A stretch of DNA of 64,000 bases, from positions 139,890,998 through 139,954,997 of the forward strand of contig OY829326.1 of assembly GCA_963691655.1 (NCBI GenBank). The letters are read 5' to 3'. The position numbers and the translations under genes were made by a program. How positions within the stretch are numbered: position 1 is the first letter of the stretch; every line of letters begins with the position of its first letter. The DNA is from Toxonevra muliebris. Its lineage: Eukaryota; Arthropoda; Insecta; Diptera; Pallopteridae. Below, in pieces: positions 24,395 through 35,860 of this stretch. The notes beneath the pieces are model-generated. The model was not told the DNA's origin, searched no databases, and saw only the letters and a program-made list of their open reading frames with translations.

Positions 24395-24600
24395 ATAATC
24401 AGTATAATCAATATCACTATTTATTGAAGACATTTCACATCAATCACATCTGTAATTCTGGATTACGATTTCAAATATTACTAGCTTCTTATATAGGATA
24501 TTGAAAGACTAAGAACTATCACTAAGATCGCTGATGAGGAATCGTGGTCGTCTCTATATACACTGTTGTTGTGATGACTACATACGTTCATTACTTGAAC
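24395..24600 (+). repeat. diverged half-unit of the 486-bp repeat
   Basis: The stretch aligns with about 205 bases of the array unit (compare 25391-25600): ATTCTGGATTACGATTTCAA, ATATAGGATATTGAAAGACT, AAGAACTATCACTAAGATCG and TTGTTGTGATGACTACAT. It is clearly older than the array (many substitutions) and it lacks the 30-bp GC-rich block CGGATTCCGAAACGGCCGTC... present in every array unit. It lies 490 bases upstream of the first array unit, separated by degenerate repeat. Confidence 0.8.
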
Positions 24601-24659
24601 TCTTAAGGTAAATCAGATTCCAGTAGCAGATCAAAGATTTGAGTTTAGAAATGACTAAG

Positions 24660-25086
24660 TTTACTGAATTATAAGACAACTATCAAAATAATAAATAAGT
24701 CAAAATTCTGATTAAAAATTAGATAAAAACCCAGACCAACCCCCAAACCCAGATAAAAATCTCAACCAAAGCGAAGATTAAAATTTATACAAAAATTCAG
24801 CCCCAATCTAAGACCAAAGTTCCGACCATATGCAATCTAAAATTCGGATTCAGCTTGAAATTCAGACCTAAATTCGAGCCAAAAGGATATAAAATTGAGG
24901 AAGAAATTCAGAATATTACTTGCCCAAAAATCAAACTAAAATACAAATAAAAAATTACTTGAGCAAGAAATTAAATTCAGAGAAACTTAGATACAAAATC
25001 AGACAAAAACTAACATCCATATTCAAAACAAAATTATACTAAATTCAAATAAATAATCAGGTCTATATTCGAACAAAAAAAAAACA
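24660..25086. repeat. degenerate 'TTCAGACCAAA' repeat, block 2 (left of array)
   Basis: Same decayed 12-14 base motif as 6890-8160 (CCCAGACCAACC, AATTCAGACCTAAA, AAAATCAGACAAAAA). It ends at a poly-A run directly against the first 486-bp unit. With block 3 it forms the surrounding matrix of the array. Confidence 0.75.
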
Positions 25087-28000
25087 TGATGACTACATTT
25101 GTTCATTAAGCCTGTTTATATATAACTTCAAATAACGAAATTGACATGAACTTAAGTCATGACTTTGAAAATTAACATCTAGATTTAATTTTCATAGTCT
25201 CCTAAAAAACTATCATGAACTGATCGAATGGGGACCGTTCAGAAAAAATGACACCTAGAATCATTTTCTCACAAACACACACACTCTCCCATGTACTAGA
25301 TTTTCAAATAACGAACTGTTATGCAGACTAGCTACAATGGGAAAAAAACAACAACATAAGTGTATAGAACGGTAGTGGTAGTTTCTTTCAATATCTCTAT
25401 TCAGTGAAGATATTTGGAATCAAATCCGTAATTCTGGGTTATGATTTCAAATATTAGTAGCTTATATAGGATATTGAAAGATTAAGAACTATCACTAAGA
25501 TCACTGATGAGGAATTGTGGCGGATTCCGAAACGGCCGTCTGATTTGCCCGTCTCTATATACATTGTTGTTGTGATGACTACATTTGTTCATTAAGCCTG
25601 TTTATATATAACTTCAAATAACGAAATTGACATGAACTTAAGTCATGACTTTGAAAATTAACATCTAGATTTAATTTTCATAGTCTCCTAAAAAACTATC
25701 ATGAACTGATCGAATGGGGACCGTTCAGAAAAAATGACACCTAGAATCATTTTCTCACAAACACACACACTCTCCCATGTACTAGATTTTCAAATAACGA
25801 ACTGTTATGCAGACTAGCTACAATGGGAAAAAAACAACAACATAAGTGTATAGAACGGTAGTGGTAGTTTCTTTCAATATCTCTATTCAGTGAAGAATAG
25901 AGATATTGAAAGAAGAGAAGAAGAGATACAGAAAGAAATTCTGGGTTATGATTTCAAATATTAGTAGCTTATATAGGATATTGAAAGATTAAGAACTATC
26001 ACTAAGATCACTGATGAGGAATTGTGGCGGATTCCGAAACGGCCGTCTGATTTGCCCGTCTCTATATACATTGTTGTTGTGATGACTACATTTGTTCATT
26101 AAGCCTGTTTATATATAACTTCAAATAACGAAATTGACATGAACTTAAGTCATGACTTTGAAAATTAACATCTAGATTTAATTTTCATAGTCTCCTAAAA
26201 AACTATCATGAACTGATCGAATGGGGACCGTTCAGAAAAAATGACACCTAGAATCATTTTCTCACAAACACACACACTCTCCCATGTACTAGATTTTCAA
26301 ATAACGAACTGTTATGCAGACTAGCTACAATGGGAAAAAAACAACAACATAAGTGTATAGAACGGTAGTGGTAGTTTCTTTCAATATCTCTATTCAGTGA
26401 AGATATTTGGAATCAAATCCGTAATTCTGGGTTATGATTTCAAATATTAGTAGCTTATATAGGATATTGAAAGATTAAGAACTATCACTAAGATCACTGA
26501 TGAGGAATTGTGGCGGATTCCGAAACGGCCGTCTGATTTGCCCGTCTCTATATACATTGTTGTTGTGATGACTACATTTGTTCATTAAGCCTGTTTATAT
26601 ATAACTTCAAATAACGAAATTGACATGAACTTAAGTCATGACTTTGAAAATTAACATCTAGATTTAATTTTCATAGTCTCCTAAAAAACTATCATGAACT
26701 GATCGAATGGGGACCGTTCAGAAAAAATGACACCTAGAATCATTTTCTCACAAACACACACACTCTCCCATGTACTAGATTTTCAAATAACGAACTGTTA
26801 TGCAGACTAGCTACAATGGGAAAAAAACAACAACATAAGTGTATAGAACGGTAGTGGTAGTTTCTTTCAATATCTCTATTCAGTGAAGATATTTGGAATC
26901 AAATCCGTAATTCTGGGTTATGATTTCAAATATTAGTAGCTTATATAGGATATTGAAAGATTAAGAACTATCACTAAGATCACTGATGAGGAATTGTGGC
27001 GGATTCCGAAACGGCCGTCTGATTTGCCCGTCTCTATATACATTGTTGTTGTGATGACTACATTTGTTCATTAAGCCTGTTTATATATAACTTCAAATAA
27101 CGAAATTGACATGAACTTAAGTCATGACTTTGAAAATTAACATCTAGATTTAATTTTCATAGTCTCCTAAAAAACTATCATGAACTGATCGAATGGGGAC
27201 CGTTCAGAAAAAATGACACCTAGAATCATTTTCTCACAAACACACACACTCTCCCATGTACTAGATTTTCAAATAACGAACTGTTATGCAGACTAGCTAC
27301 AATGGGAAAAAAACAACAACATAAGTGTATAGAACGGTAGTGGTAGTTTCTTTCAATATCTCTATTCAGTGAAGATATTTGGAATCAAATCCGTAATTCT
27401 GGGTTATGATTTCAAATATTAGTAGCTTATATAGGATATTGAAAGATTAAGAACTATCACTAAGATCACTGATGAGGAATTGTGGCGGATTCCGAAACGG
27501 CCGTCTGATTTGCCCGTCTCTATATACATTGTTGTTGTGATGACTACATTTGTTCATTAAGCCTGTTTATATATAACTTCAAATAACGAAATTGACATGA
27601 ACTTAAGTCATGACTTTGAAAATTAACATCTAGATTTAATTTTCATAGTCTCCTAAAAAACTATCATGAACTGATCGAATGGGGACCGTTCAGAAAAAAT
27701 GACACCTAGAATCATTTTCTCACAAACACACACACTCTCCCATGTACTAGATTTTCAAATAACGAACTGTTATGCAGACTAGCTACAATGGGAAAAAAAC
27801 AACAACATAAGTGTATAGAACGGTAGTGGTAGTTTCTTTCAATATCTCTATTCAGTGAAGATATTTGGAATCAAATCCGTAATTCTGGGTTATGATTTCA
27901 AATATTAGTAGCTTATATAGGATATTGAAAGATTAAGAACTATCACTAAGATCACTGATGAGGAATTGTGGCGGATTCCGAAACGGCCGTCTGATTTGCC

Positions 28001-28557
28001 CGTCTCTATATACATTGTTGTTGTGATGACTACATTTGTTCATTAAGCCTGTTTATATATAACTTCAAATAACGAAATTGACATGAACTTAAGTCATGAC
28101 TTTGAAAATTAACATCTAGATTTAATTTTCATAGTCTCCTAAAAAACTATCATGAACTGATCGAATGGGGACCGTTCAGAAAAAATGACACCTAGAATCA
28201 TTTTCTCACAAACACACACACTCTCCCATGTACTAGATTTTCAAATAACGAACTGTTATGCAGACTAGCTACAATGGGAAAAAAACAACAACATAAGTGT
28301 ATAGAACGGTAGTGGTAGTTTCTTTCAATATCTCTATTCAGTGAAGATATTTGGAATCAAATCCGTAATTCTGGGTTATGATTTCAAATATTAGTAGCTT
28401 ATATAGGATATTGAAAGATTAAGAACTATCACTAAGATCACTGATGAGGAATTGTGGCGGATTCCGAAACGGCCGTCTGATTTGCCCGTCTCTATATACA
28501 TTGTTGTTGTGATGACTACATTTGTTCATTAAGCCTGTTTATATATAACTTCAAATA
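25087..28557 (+). repeat. homogeneous tandem array of a 486-bp unit, 7 units plus 47 bp
   Basis: The word GATGACTACATTTG starts at 25088, 25574, 26081, 26567, 27053, 27539, 28025 and 28511, giving six intervals of 486 and one of 507. Comparing units by eye I saw no difference apart from the 507-base second unit. Each unit contains CATGAACTTAAGTCATGACT, a short (CA)n run, GAACGGTAGTGGTAGTTTC, and one GC-rich block (25521-25550 in unit 1) holding the palindrome ACGGCCGT. No unit has a useful open reading frame. The last partial unit stops after ACTTCAAATA at a poly-A run. Near-identity of units points to recent amplification by unequal exchange or a rolling-circle-like process; an assembly effect on copy number cannot be excluded. 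Confidence 0.97.
25869..25914. repeat. perfect 20-bp inverted repeat private to array unit 2
   Basis: The arms 25869-25888 (TTCTTTCAATATCTCTATTC) and 25895-25914 are exact reverse complements separated by AGTGAA. In the other units the right arm is absent: AGTGAA is followed by GATATTTGGAATCAAATCCG. After the right arm come about 22 purine-rich bases before the unit resumes at AATTCTGGG. The net gain is 21 bases, explaining the 507-base unit. Confidence 0.95.
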
Positions 28558-29870
28558 AAAAAAAAACAGTTTAAAGTCAAATAAAAAATCAGATAAAAAC
28601 TCAAAACGATTTGAGGCCAAAACTAACATCAAAAATGTATATCAAAATTGTGGCCAAAACTCGGACCACAAAACGTATGCTCAAATTCAGAACAAAAGCT
28701 GACAACAAATCAAACTAAAATTTAAAAGAAATTAGATCAGCAGGAGACCTAATTCGGATCAAAGCTCAGACCGAAATTCAGAAAAAAAATCAGGTAAAAA
28801 CTCACATTAATATTCAGAACAAATTCAATAAAATATCCGACCGAAATTTGGAAAATATTCAATACAAAATCGAACAGAAACTCATACCAAATTCACACTA
28901 AAACTCATATTTAAACTCGGTCTAAAATACAGATCGAAAGTCAGACCATAACTAAGACCAAAAGTCGATTAAATTCTGATAAAAAATCAGAACAAAATTT
29001 GTCCCTAAATTAAACCAAAATTCGAATAAAAAATCAGATCAGTTGGAGATCAAATTCAGGCCAAAAACTGTTAAAAGTTAGACAAAAACGCACATGAAAT
29101 TTCTAACAAAATTTCAGTAAAAAATCAAACATAAATTTGGATAAAAAATTTGTAAAAAATCGAGTCTAAATCAGACAAAAACTCAGCCCAAATTCAGACC
29201 AAGAAGAGCTCAAAATTCAGAGCGAAAATCAGACCAAAACTCGGATCAAAAAGCGTTTCAAATTCAAACGAAAAATCAGAACAAAAGCTGTCAACAAATC
29301 AAATCAAATTAAAAAAAAAGGAAACAGGTCAGCAGTAGTTCAAATTCATACAAAAAAACAAATAAAAAATTAGACAAAAACTCACATGAAAATTCTGACC
29401 AAATTTAAGCAAAAAAATCGTACCTAAATATGGATCAAAAATTAGTAAAAAATCATATTAAAATCAGACAAAACTCATCCCAAATTCAGACTAAAAAAAA
29501 AGACTTTAAAAAATTAACAACTAGATTTAATTTTCATAGTCTACCAAAAACAAAAAAAAAAATCGAAATTCAGAGCGAAACTAGGATCAAAAGAAAATCG
29601 AATTCAGACCGAAATTCAAAACAAAACTTAAAAACACGAATCAAACTAAACTTCAAATAAAAAATTAGATTAGCAGAGGATCAAAATCAGACAAAAATTC
29701 AGATAAAAATCAGTCGATCAGACTAATATTACAAAAAAACAGATAAAAAATTAGACCTATCTTTGTACCAAAAACTCACATCACAAATCAGAATAATTTC
29801 AAACCAAAATTCTTAATAAAAGCGGTTCAAAAATCAAAATGAAATTCAGATCAGAAAAGGTAAAACAAAA
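28558..29870. repeat. degenerate 'TTCAGACCAAA' repeat, block 3 (right of array)
   Basis: Continues the decayed motif (AAATTCAGACCAAA, AAAATCAGACAAAAACTC) for 1.3 kb. It may originally have been continuous with block 2. The plus-strand frame at 29430-29660 is a Lys/Gln/Asn-rich by-product. Confidence 0.8.
29505..29548 (+). repeat. second solo fragment of the 486-bp unit
   Basis: Within block 3, about 44 bases match the array unit: GACTTTAAAAAATTAACAAC then TAGATTTAATTTTCATAGTC and TACCAAAAAC (array: GACTTTGAAAATTAACATCT...). It covers the same part of the unit as the fragment at 19534-19613. Confidence 0.7.
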
Positions 29871-31859
29871 GTAGGACATCTATAAGTCCAATCTTATAGA
29901 CTTAGTAGATGTGCTGTTGAAAGAATTAAGCCCCTATTCCAAAATCCCTCGGAACAGTTATGAATTCGTAGTTGCGTTTACAAATTGGTAAAAAAAAAAC
30001 ATATACGATTTTTTTTAAATGAAACAACACTAAATTGGATATTGATTTGATTCCAGAATGTTTATATTTTGGGTTTGAAAATAGGACTACGATTTCTTAA
30101 CTCTTACGAAGGATTTTGGAATGGGCGTGTTACAATTTTCGGAGGGGTTCCCACTATTAACTCCCTCAAACCATTTCCTATCTTATAGACATTGTGAGAG
30201 TAAAAGTCTTTCTTTCAGATCAAATAAAAGCAGACTTCAAAAAGTCATATTTTAATTAAATCGATTGATATTTCCAACTCAAACCGAAGAAACCGAGAAA
30301 AAAGTCTCGGATATAAATCAACGGCTGATCTGAGGTTCTGAGACGCTGCAAAACTTTTCGTATCAATCAATTTTTTCAAAGAAAGTGGTGTCTACTGTTG
30401 TTTCTCAAATTTACAAAAACTAAATTTAAAAATTCTCATTGCAATTTCCTACTGGGTGCATACACAACACATAAAAACACATTAAATTTGTAGTTGTATG
30501 CATACTTGAAATTAAAAGTAATTATTAATAACAATTACAAACACACTATAACTTGAAAACAAAAAAGAACGAACAAAATACATTTTTATGGTCAAACAAT
30601 ATAAATATGGTCAATAATAAATTTATATGCGCCACTGGCACACTCGAAAACGGTGATATGAAACAAGAGGATTAGGCTTATTTCAAGCGTACTAATCAAA
30701 TCATTAAATCCAAAGTGTAAGGAGCAGAAAAAGAGCCAAAAAAAACAAAATAAATAAATGCACGAATTTCTAATTTACATATTTTACACTTAATTATGAG
30801 GCTAACAAAAACAGAACTTACATTTTTTTATTGTAATTTTTTTTTCTCAAGTTAATATCATAAAACTATAATATAATAAAAAAATGTATACTATATAGGT
30901 AGTTGAAGCGGTGGCGTGGTATCCATTTATATAAATTTTTTTTTCTATTTTTCTTCTTCTTCTTCTTTTTTTTGTTTTGTTTGATACTCGTATATTTTTA
31001 TTTGACTTTTTATATCGTCTTAAATATTCAAATTATATATCTTCTTCATCATTTGCTTGGTATAACATTTATGAGCAGAGAGCTCTTTTATTTTAAAGAT
31101 TTTGTATTATTCTATTTTTTATTTTTTTTATATTTTTTATTATTGAAGAAGAAGAAGAAATTTTACGATAATCAACACTTGCAGTGTGGTCAAACTCAAC
31201 ATGAATAAAATCATACAAACACGAAACAACGACAAGCAAAAGGGTCAACATTATTTTAAATCAAGATTTAAAGATTTAACTTTATGTATTTACTATATGC
31301 TCAAGTGTTGCATGCATTATAAACTGTATCTGCATAAGCGAAGAGCGTGAGATATTCCAACAAATATTCGTGCATTTTTAGGTATACCCTAAAAATAAAA
31401 ATAAAAAAATCATAAAGTTTTCAAAACTTAATTAATTAATAAAATTCAGCAATTAACAAAAACAAAAGAGCAGCGCATCAAAAACTAAACCATTGAAAAA
31501 AATATTTTATAATAATCGTTGATTTTATTTTTTAGGTTTTATAGCCAACACTGCACAGCATGTGGTTGGGTTGAGTTTAGAGCAAGTTGTTTTTGTTTTT
31601 TGGTTTTTTATTTGATGTCCCAAAAAAAAAAAAAACGACCACACCAAATTATTTTGTTGTGTCGTTCAGTACAAGTGACCACCACAAGTGACAGAAATTT
31701 ATTGAAAAAATTTGGTTTTTAATTTTGATTTGCATATTTAAAGAAAAAAAATTAATTAATTTTAACAAATTTTTAAAAGAAAAGTACAAAGTTTGTACTT
31801 ATCACAGTTGGTTCACATTGTAGTTAGAGCTTTAAATATTATCTAGGTAATCTAAATTT
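29871..31859. other. AT-rich non-coding DNA
   Basis: No gene recognised. Long pyrimidine runs at 30930-30980 and A/T runs near 31620 create the Phe-rich open frames at 30903-31208 and 31519-31722, which I reject as coding. Confidence 0.5.
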
Positions 31860-31884
31860 GTGAATACTGGGATATCTGGATAGT

Positions 31885-32404
31885 ATGAATGTTTTTCTCA
31901 AACGGTACTGGATCGATGAGACCAAGAACTCTTTTACCACTGGGCAGATGGCGACAATTTTCCTAACAGAGATTTTCGCTATCCTGGACGTGGCGGGCTG
32001 GATAATTGAGAGGAGAAGTCGTAGTAAGTGCATAAGCATCTGCAGTGATAGCCAAACTGCACTGAAGGCCCTTGATAACCCTGTCAGTTCTTCAAAATTA
32101 GTCAGTGAGTGTAAGGCAAACCTAAATATTGTTGCAAACCACAACAAGTTATGCCTTATATTGCAGGGAATGAAGGTTCTGAAATTGTACCGTGGGGTCC
32201 GGAATCTTTTCTTGGCGTAAGCTCTGCGGAGCACATGCGTTGGATCAACGACTTCGTTGGTTCTATTCATAAAGAAAAATGGTCCGAGCTTGACTCCTGC
32301 AGAACCGCAAAGTACTTCGTGAGACAACCTAACAGGAAATCAGCTGAATTTCTTCTGAAACTGAGAAGAAAAGACTTGAGATTACTGGTTAGTGTCACCA
32401 CTGG
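31885..32404 (+). pseudogene. LINE RNase H domain pseudogene
   Basis: The protein reads ATIFLTEIFAILDVAGW (catalytic Glu in TEIFAI), ISICSDSQTALKAL (catalytic Asp in CSDSQ) and SSKLVSECKANLNIVANHNK, all hallmark RNase H words of I-type LINEs. Near 32150 the frame shifts, and the continuation in another frame reads GNEGSEIVPWGPESFLGVSS and RTAKYFVRQPNRKSAEFLLK, LRRKDLRLLVSVTTG. The segment between NHNK and GNEG is shortened, with loss of the usual WVPGH region. RNase H would remove element RNA from the RNA-DNA hybrid; this copy cannot work. The coding similarity is cut at the SINE junction immediately after TTG. Confidence 0.85.
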
Positions 32405-32605
32405 TCTAGTGGTTAGTGTGTTGGACTGCAACGCAGAGGTGCCCGGGTTCATATCTCGCTTTTCACCTCACCGTTCGGATACGGTATAAAACTGTAGGTC
32501 CCTTCCATTCGTGTATAAATATAACTCAGACAACATAAATGGATGCAAAAAGCTCGGTTTTGGCCCTCCAGGAGCTGTTGTGCCATAATAGTAGTAGTAG
32601 TAGTA
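32405..32605 (+). mobile_element. tRNA-derived SINE nested in LINE coding region
   Basis: The head looks like a tRNA: pol III A box TGGTCTAGTGG (32402-32412) and B box GGTTCATATCT (32446-32456) at the right spacing. The body contains AACTGTAGGTCCC and the tail GGCCCTCCAGGAGCTGTTGT, followed by a (TAG)n tract. Flanks give an imperfect target-site duplication, GTCACCACTGG (32394-32404) on the left and GTCATCACAAGG (32606-32617) on the right. The A box overlaps the left duplication by a few bases, so the exact first base is uncertain. The tail recurs without the head at 11948-12027. Confidence 0.85.
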
Positions 32606-32617
32606 GTCATCACAAGG

Positions 32618-32870
32618 CACAACACATGTGGTCAGCACATGACCAACATGAGCGTCATCACTGATTCAGCCTGCCAATCGTAACTTGAACACGACGATAC
32701 TTATTATCTTTGCAGTTGTTCGGCATTCGCGATAATCAGAATAAGGCTGTTAGGTCTTGAGTATGAATAATACCTATCAATACTCTCCCTCTTCCCGAGC
32801 TTCTAAGATTCATCAGTGAAACAAAGATGTTCGAGGTTGAGAGACCTTAGATCTTGTTCTTCCCATTTTT
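32618..32870 (+). pseudogene. continuation of the interrupted LINE ORF
   Basis: Immediately after the SINE the frame reads RHNTCGQHMTNMSVITDSAC, Q-S-stop-LEHDDTYYLCSCSAFA and IIRIRLLGLEYE, matching the segment that normally follows the LLTGH motif in I-type LINEs (TGHN-T-GQHMTNMGV...C-x2-C...C-x3-C knuckle). The second Cys of the first pair is replaced by a TAA stop, and another stop follows at GLEYE. Together with the left piece it shows that the SINE landed in an already assembled LINE copy. Confidence 0.75.
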
Positions 32871-33000
32871 CCTCTCACATATCTTTCCTGTCTTTTTACT
32901 CTCTTCTACTGGCTCTATCTTTGGTATAGTGCAATGAACTTTAAGACTGAGTACTTTGGTTTAGTTCAGCCCACTTTCAACTCTATGCATGTTAACCTGG

Positions 33001-33300
33001 ATTTCAGGCTCAAAAACTATTTAAAATTCAAAAATATGCAAAGAAATATTTCATGCTGTTTCCAATGGTACAATTACAGGGATTACCTGGTCATTAATCT
33101 CCTTCCTCTTTTCTCTATTCCACACCACATATGTATTTTCATTATTTTTTAACAAAAACTAAATCTTTAACTTATACCTTCTTTCTATACTATGTAGCTA
33201 TACAATAAATATCCACCCAAAAGGTAATAACTTTAACGCTCCTATTCCAATTATTTCAATTACTCTCTTTCTCTCTCTCTCTATCTCCACACTGCTGTCA
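33001..33300. other. non-coding spacer
   Basis: AT-rich with a (CT)n run at 33263-33282. No gene recognised. Confidence 0.4.
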
Positions 33301-35860
33301 TTAGTAAACGCGCATTTAATCTAACTGGTGAATCTCCGTTGATAATTTTGCGTTGATAGGCGAAATCACTTTTACGACTACCACGACCGACCGCCTCGGT
33401 TGATGTCAAACTTTGTCGCTTTATTGACAAATATGTGACGCATATTCGTGCATATATTCACAGTGAACAAAAAAGTGTCACTTATGCGCGCACCCTAAAG
33501 CGCAAAGGGGACAAACAAGCATTCTCGGAATGACCAATGCCGCATCCTTTTGCGTTAATTACATGTGATATGGTAGATTATGTGAGTGTGTGTGTATGCG
33601 TAGCTACTAATAGCACTTTTAGTACTATTTCATGTATACGCAACAAAATAGATAAGAGCAAAGAACCAACAAAGCACACCTCAAATGCATAGAACAGTAG
33701 AGTGAATGTGAGTGAATAAAACGTGCGGCAATATGCCAAAAGCAAATGCCGATGATGATGATGACGATGATGATCACATGACCGACCACACAAAGGTCCC
33801 AATAGCAAATATACAAATACAAAAAAAGTATCAACCAAAGTAATTCAATTGAATTGAAATAATTTAACGCGATAAATGTTTCGTGATAGCAACGCAAACG
33901 CACACAAACGCTGACATTGCGACGACCGAGAATGGCTCATTCAGTATTGCTAGCTTGTGGCTGCGGCTCCCATACTTTTACTACCTAAATGGGCTGCTTT
34001 TCCTCCCCTCTCCTCTGCAAGTACATATGCTTGGTGGTGATCATTAATTTTCGTAAATCTTACAGCTAAGCGTGTTCGTTTTAAGTATTTTCCATGGGTG
34101 TGCGATAAGAATTGAATGGCGGACGAACGAGTGAACGTTTGCGTGTTGTTCGCAATCGTAAAGATGCAATGTTGCCATTCAAGGTGGCAGTGGCTACCTA
34201 GACAATGATGATGAGTACGACAACAACGCAACGGCCAACGCCACCATCACCACCATCACAACCATTATTATCATCACTACCACCACCATCAGTGGCAGTG
34301 GCATTGCCAGTACCACTTGTGTATGTGCCATGCTGGGTGTAATTGATTTAAAGCGATTAAGGGAGTTAGTTGTGGCGGCTAATTAGAAATCATTATAAAG
34401 CTAAGAGAGAAGATTGCGCGCTGAAATCGCAAACGCAAGAAGTAAGTGAATTAATGCAAACTTGCTGATTGTCCGCACAAGTCAGCAAGTTGTGTATGTG
34501 TGTGTGTGTGTGTGTTGTATGCCGCAAGATGAATAAACGTCGCCAAATCATGTCAAAGTGTATTCCTGTAATTGGTATTGAATTGAATACCTTCCTTCCT
34601 TCTTTTTTATTATTTCGATTTTCAATTGCGAAGAAGAAAAGTTTACAACACTTTGCCAATCTGAATGCTGGGCTTCTCCGATTTGTGACGCCGCCAGTGG
34701 GGCATTATTAAACCAAATAAAATATATGCAGCACACTCAATCACCCATGCACATATGTGCGGTGGGGCAAAAAGGTTTAAATGCCTCGTTTACAAGTTTA
34801 CAAGCACGTAAATGCGACGACGACGACAACGCTGAATCGATGAACCAAGGAAATGTATGTTTTGAAGGTATCCTCTAAAGTGGCGGCGCCAGTGAATACA
34901 GATCGCCAGCCTGCATAGTCCCTGCTGCACACCAGCAGCACCACCGAAAAAAAAAATAAATAGCAAGTTCAACTTGCAAATCTTTTGTTTCACATGTATG
35001 CGAACAGATCATTTCTCATACAACAAAACGAACGCCGCGAACGCAGCAAGTTAAGTTAAAACAACCAAACGACAATAATGTACCAGCAAGAAGAGGAGCC
35101 ACAATAGCCAGAGAAAACAAAAAAAGCTGCTACTACTCGACGACTGAGACGAGAATGACGATGACGACAACGATGTATATGAGAATTTAGTATAAGAATG
35201 ACGACAAAAGAATACCGCAGGCGCCAGCCAAATCCAGCAGACATTTAAATGGACGCGCGCACTTTGCAAATGCGCTCCTCCTGCCTGCCACCGAAATGGA
35301 ATGAAACTTTGAATGCGCGCGCGCACATACACACACACACACACACATACATTCAAAATACAGCAGCAAAGTGGGTCCACAGCAAGGAAGCAAGCAGGCA
35401 GGCAGGCAGGCAGGCGAGCAGACAGACAAGCAAGCATTCAAATCTTAACTTGAAATCGTTATGTTTGCCACATATCTTCAAAGGAAACAACCAGCAGCAG
35501 CAGCAGTAAAGAACAACAGCAGCAGCAGCAACATAGACCACTGCTGAATCGACTGAATCTCAATCGACCGAACGACCCAAGTTATATCGCATAAGAGACC
35601 CATGTATGTGCATATATGTTGATGACGACGATGAATGCGACGGCACAATCGAAACAATCTGAGCAAAAAACCGACCGAAAAACAAATTCGACTTGCCCCC
35701 CAAAAATAATAAGAACCGAGCGCTCTCGCTCGTTTCGTTAACAATATTTTATTATACAACGCCGCCGTTGTCGTTGTCGTTGCCGTTGCCGCAATGATGT
35801 CGTCTTTTTTGTTTTTAGTGCCACTTGCACATATTTTCTGATGTGCTTAGTGTTTAGTGG
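33301..35860. other. GC-richer, CpG- and triplet-rich block, no exon proven
   Basis: Relative to the rest of the window this block has more CpG and many structured triplet runs: GAT at 33748-33775, CAC/ACC runs at 34229-34300, GAC at 34812-34828, CAG/CAGCAG at 35490-35532 and GTTGCC runs at 35761-35795. (GT)n is at 34497-34515, (CA)n at 35330-35347 and GGCA repeats at 35393-35415. Such composition is common around promoters, first exons and large introns of fly developmental genes. I found no open frame with a convincing domain, and splice sites cannot be judged without transcripts. Confidence 0.4.

Larger units (their letters stand above)
31860..33000 (+). mobile_element. I/LOA-like LINE, 3' part with RNase H, split by a SINE
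   Basis: The left segment (31885-32404) encodes RNase H and post-RNase H sequence; the right segment (from 32618) resumes the same protein and ends with knuckle-like sequence followed by probable 3' UTR to about 33000. An RNase H domain after the RT characterises the I-type superfamily (I, LOA, R1-related). The RT itself is missing, so the copy is 5'-truncated. The SINE at 32405-32605 sits in the coding region. Confidence 0.8.

Noticed and set aside
25087..28557. CRISPR-like or gene-cluster interpretation of the regular array
   Set aside because: Units are 486 bp, contiguous and have no spacers or open frames. This is a satellite-type array in eukaryotic DNA.
31839..32327. Minus-strand open frame of 162 codons, the second longest here
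   Set aside because: It is the shadow of the plus-strand LINE RNase H domain.
35051..35437. Minus-strand open frame of 128 codons, Ser/Cys/Ala-rich
   Set aside because: Driven by CA, GCAG and GAC repeats; several overlapping frames are open at once, which is typical of low-complexity DNA.
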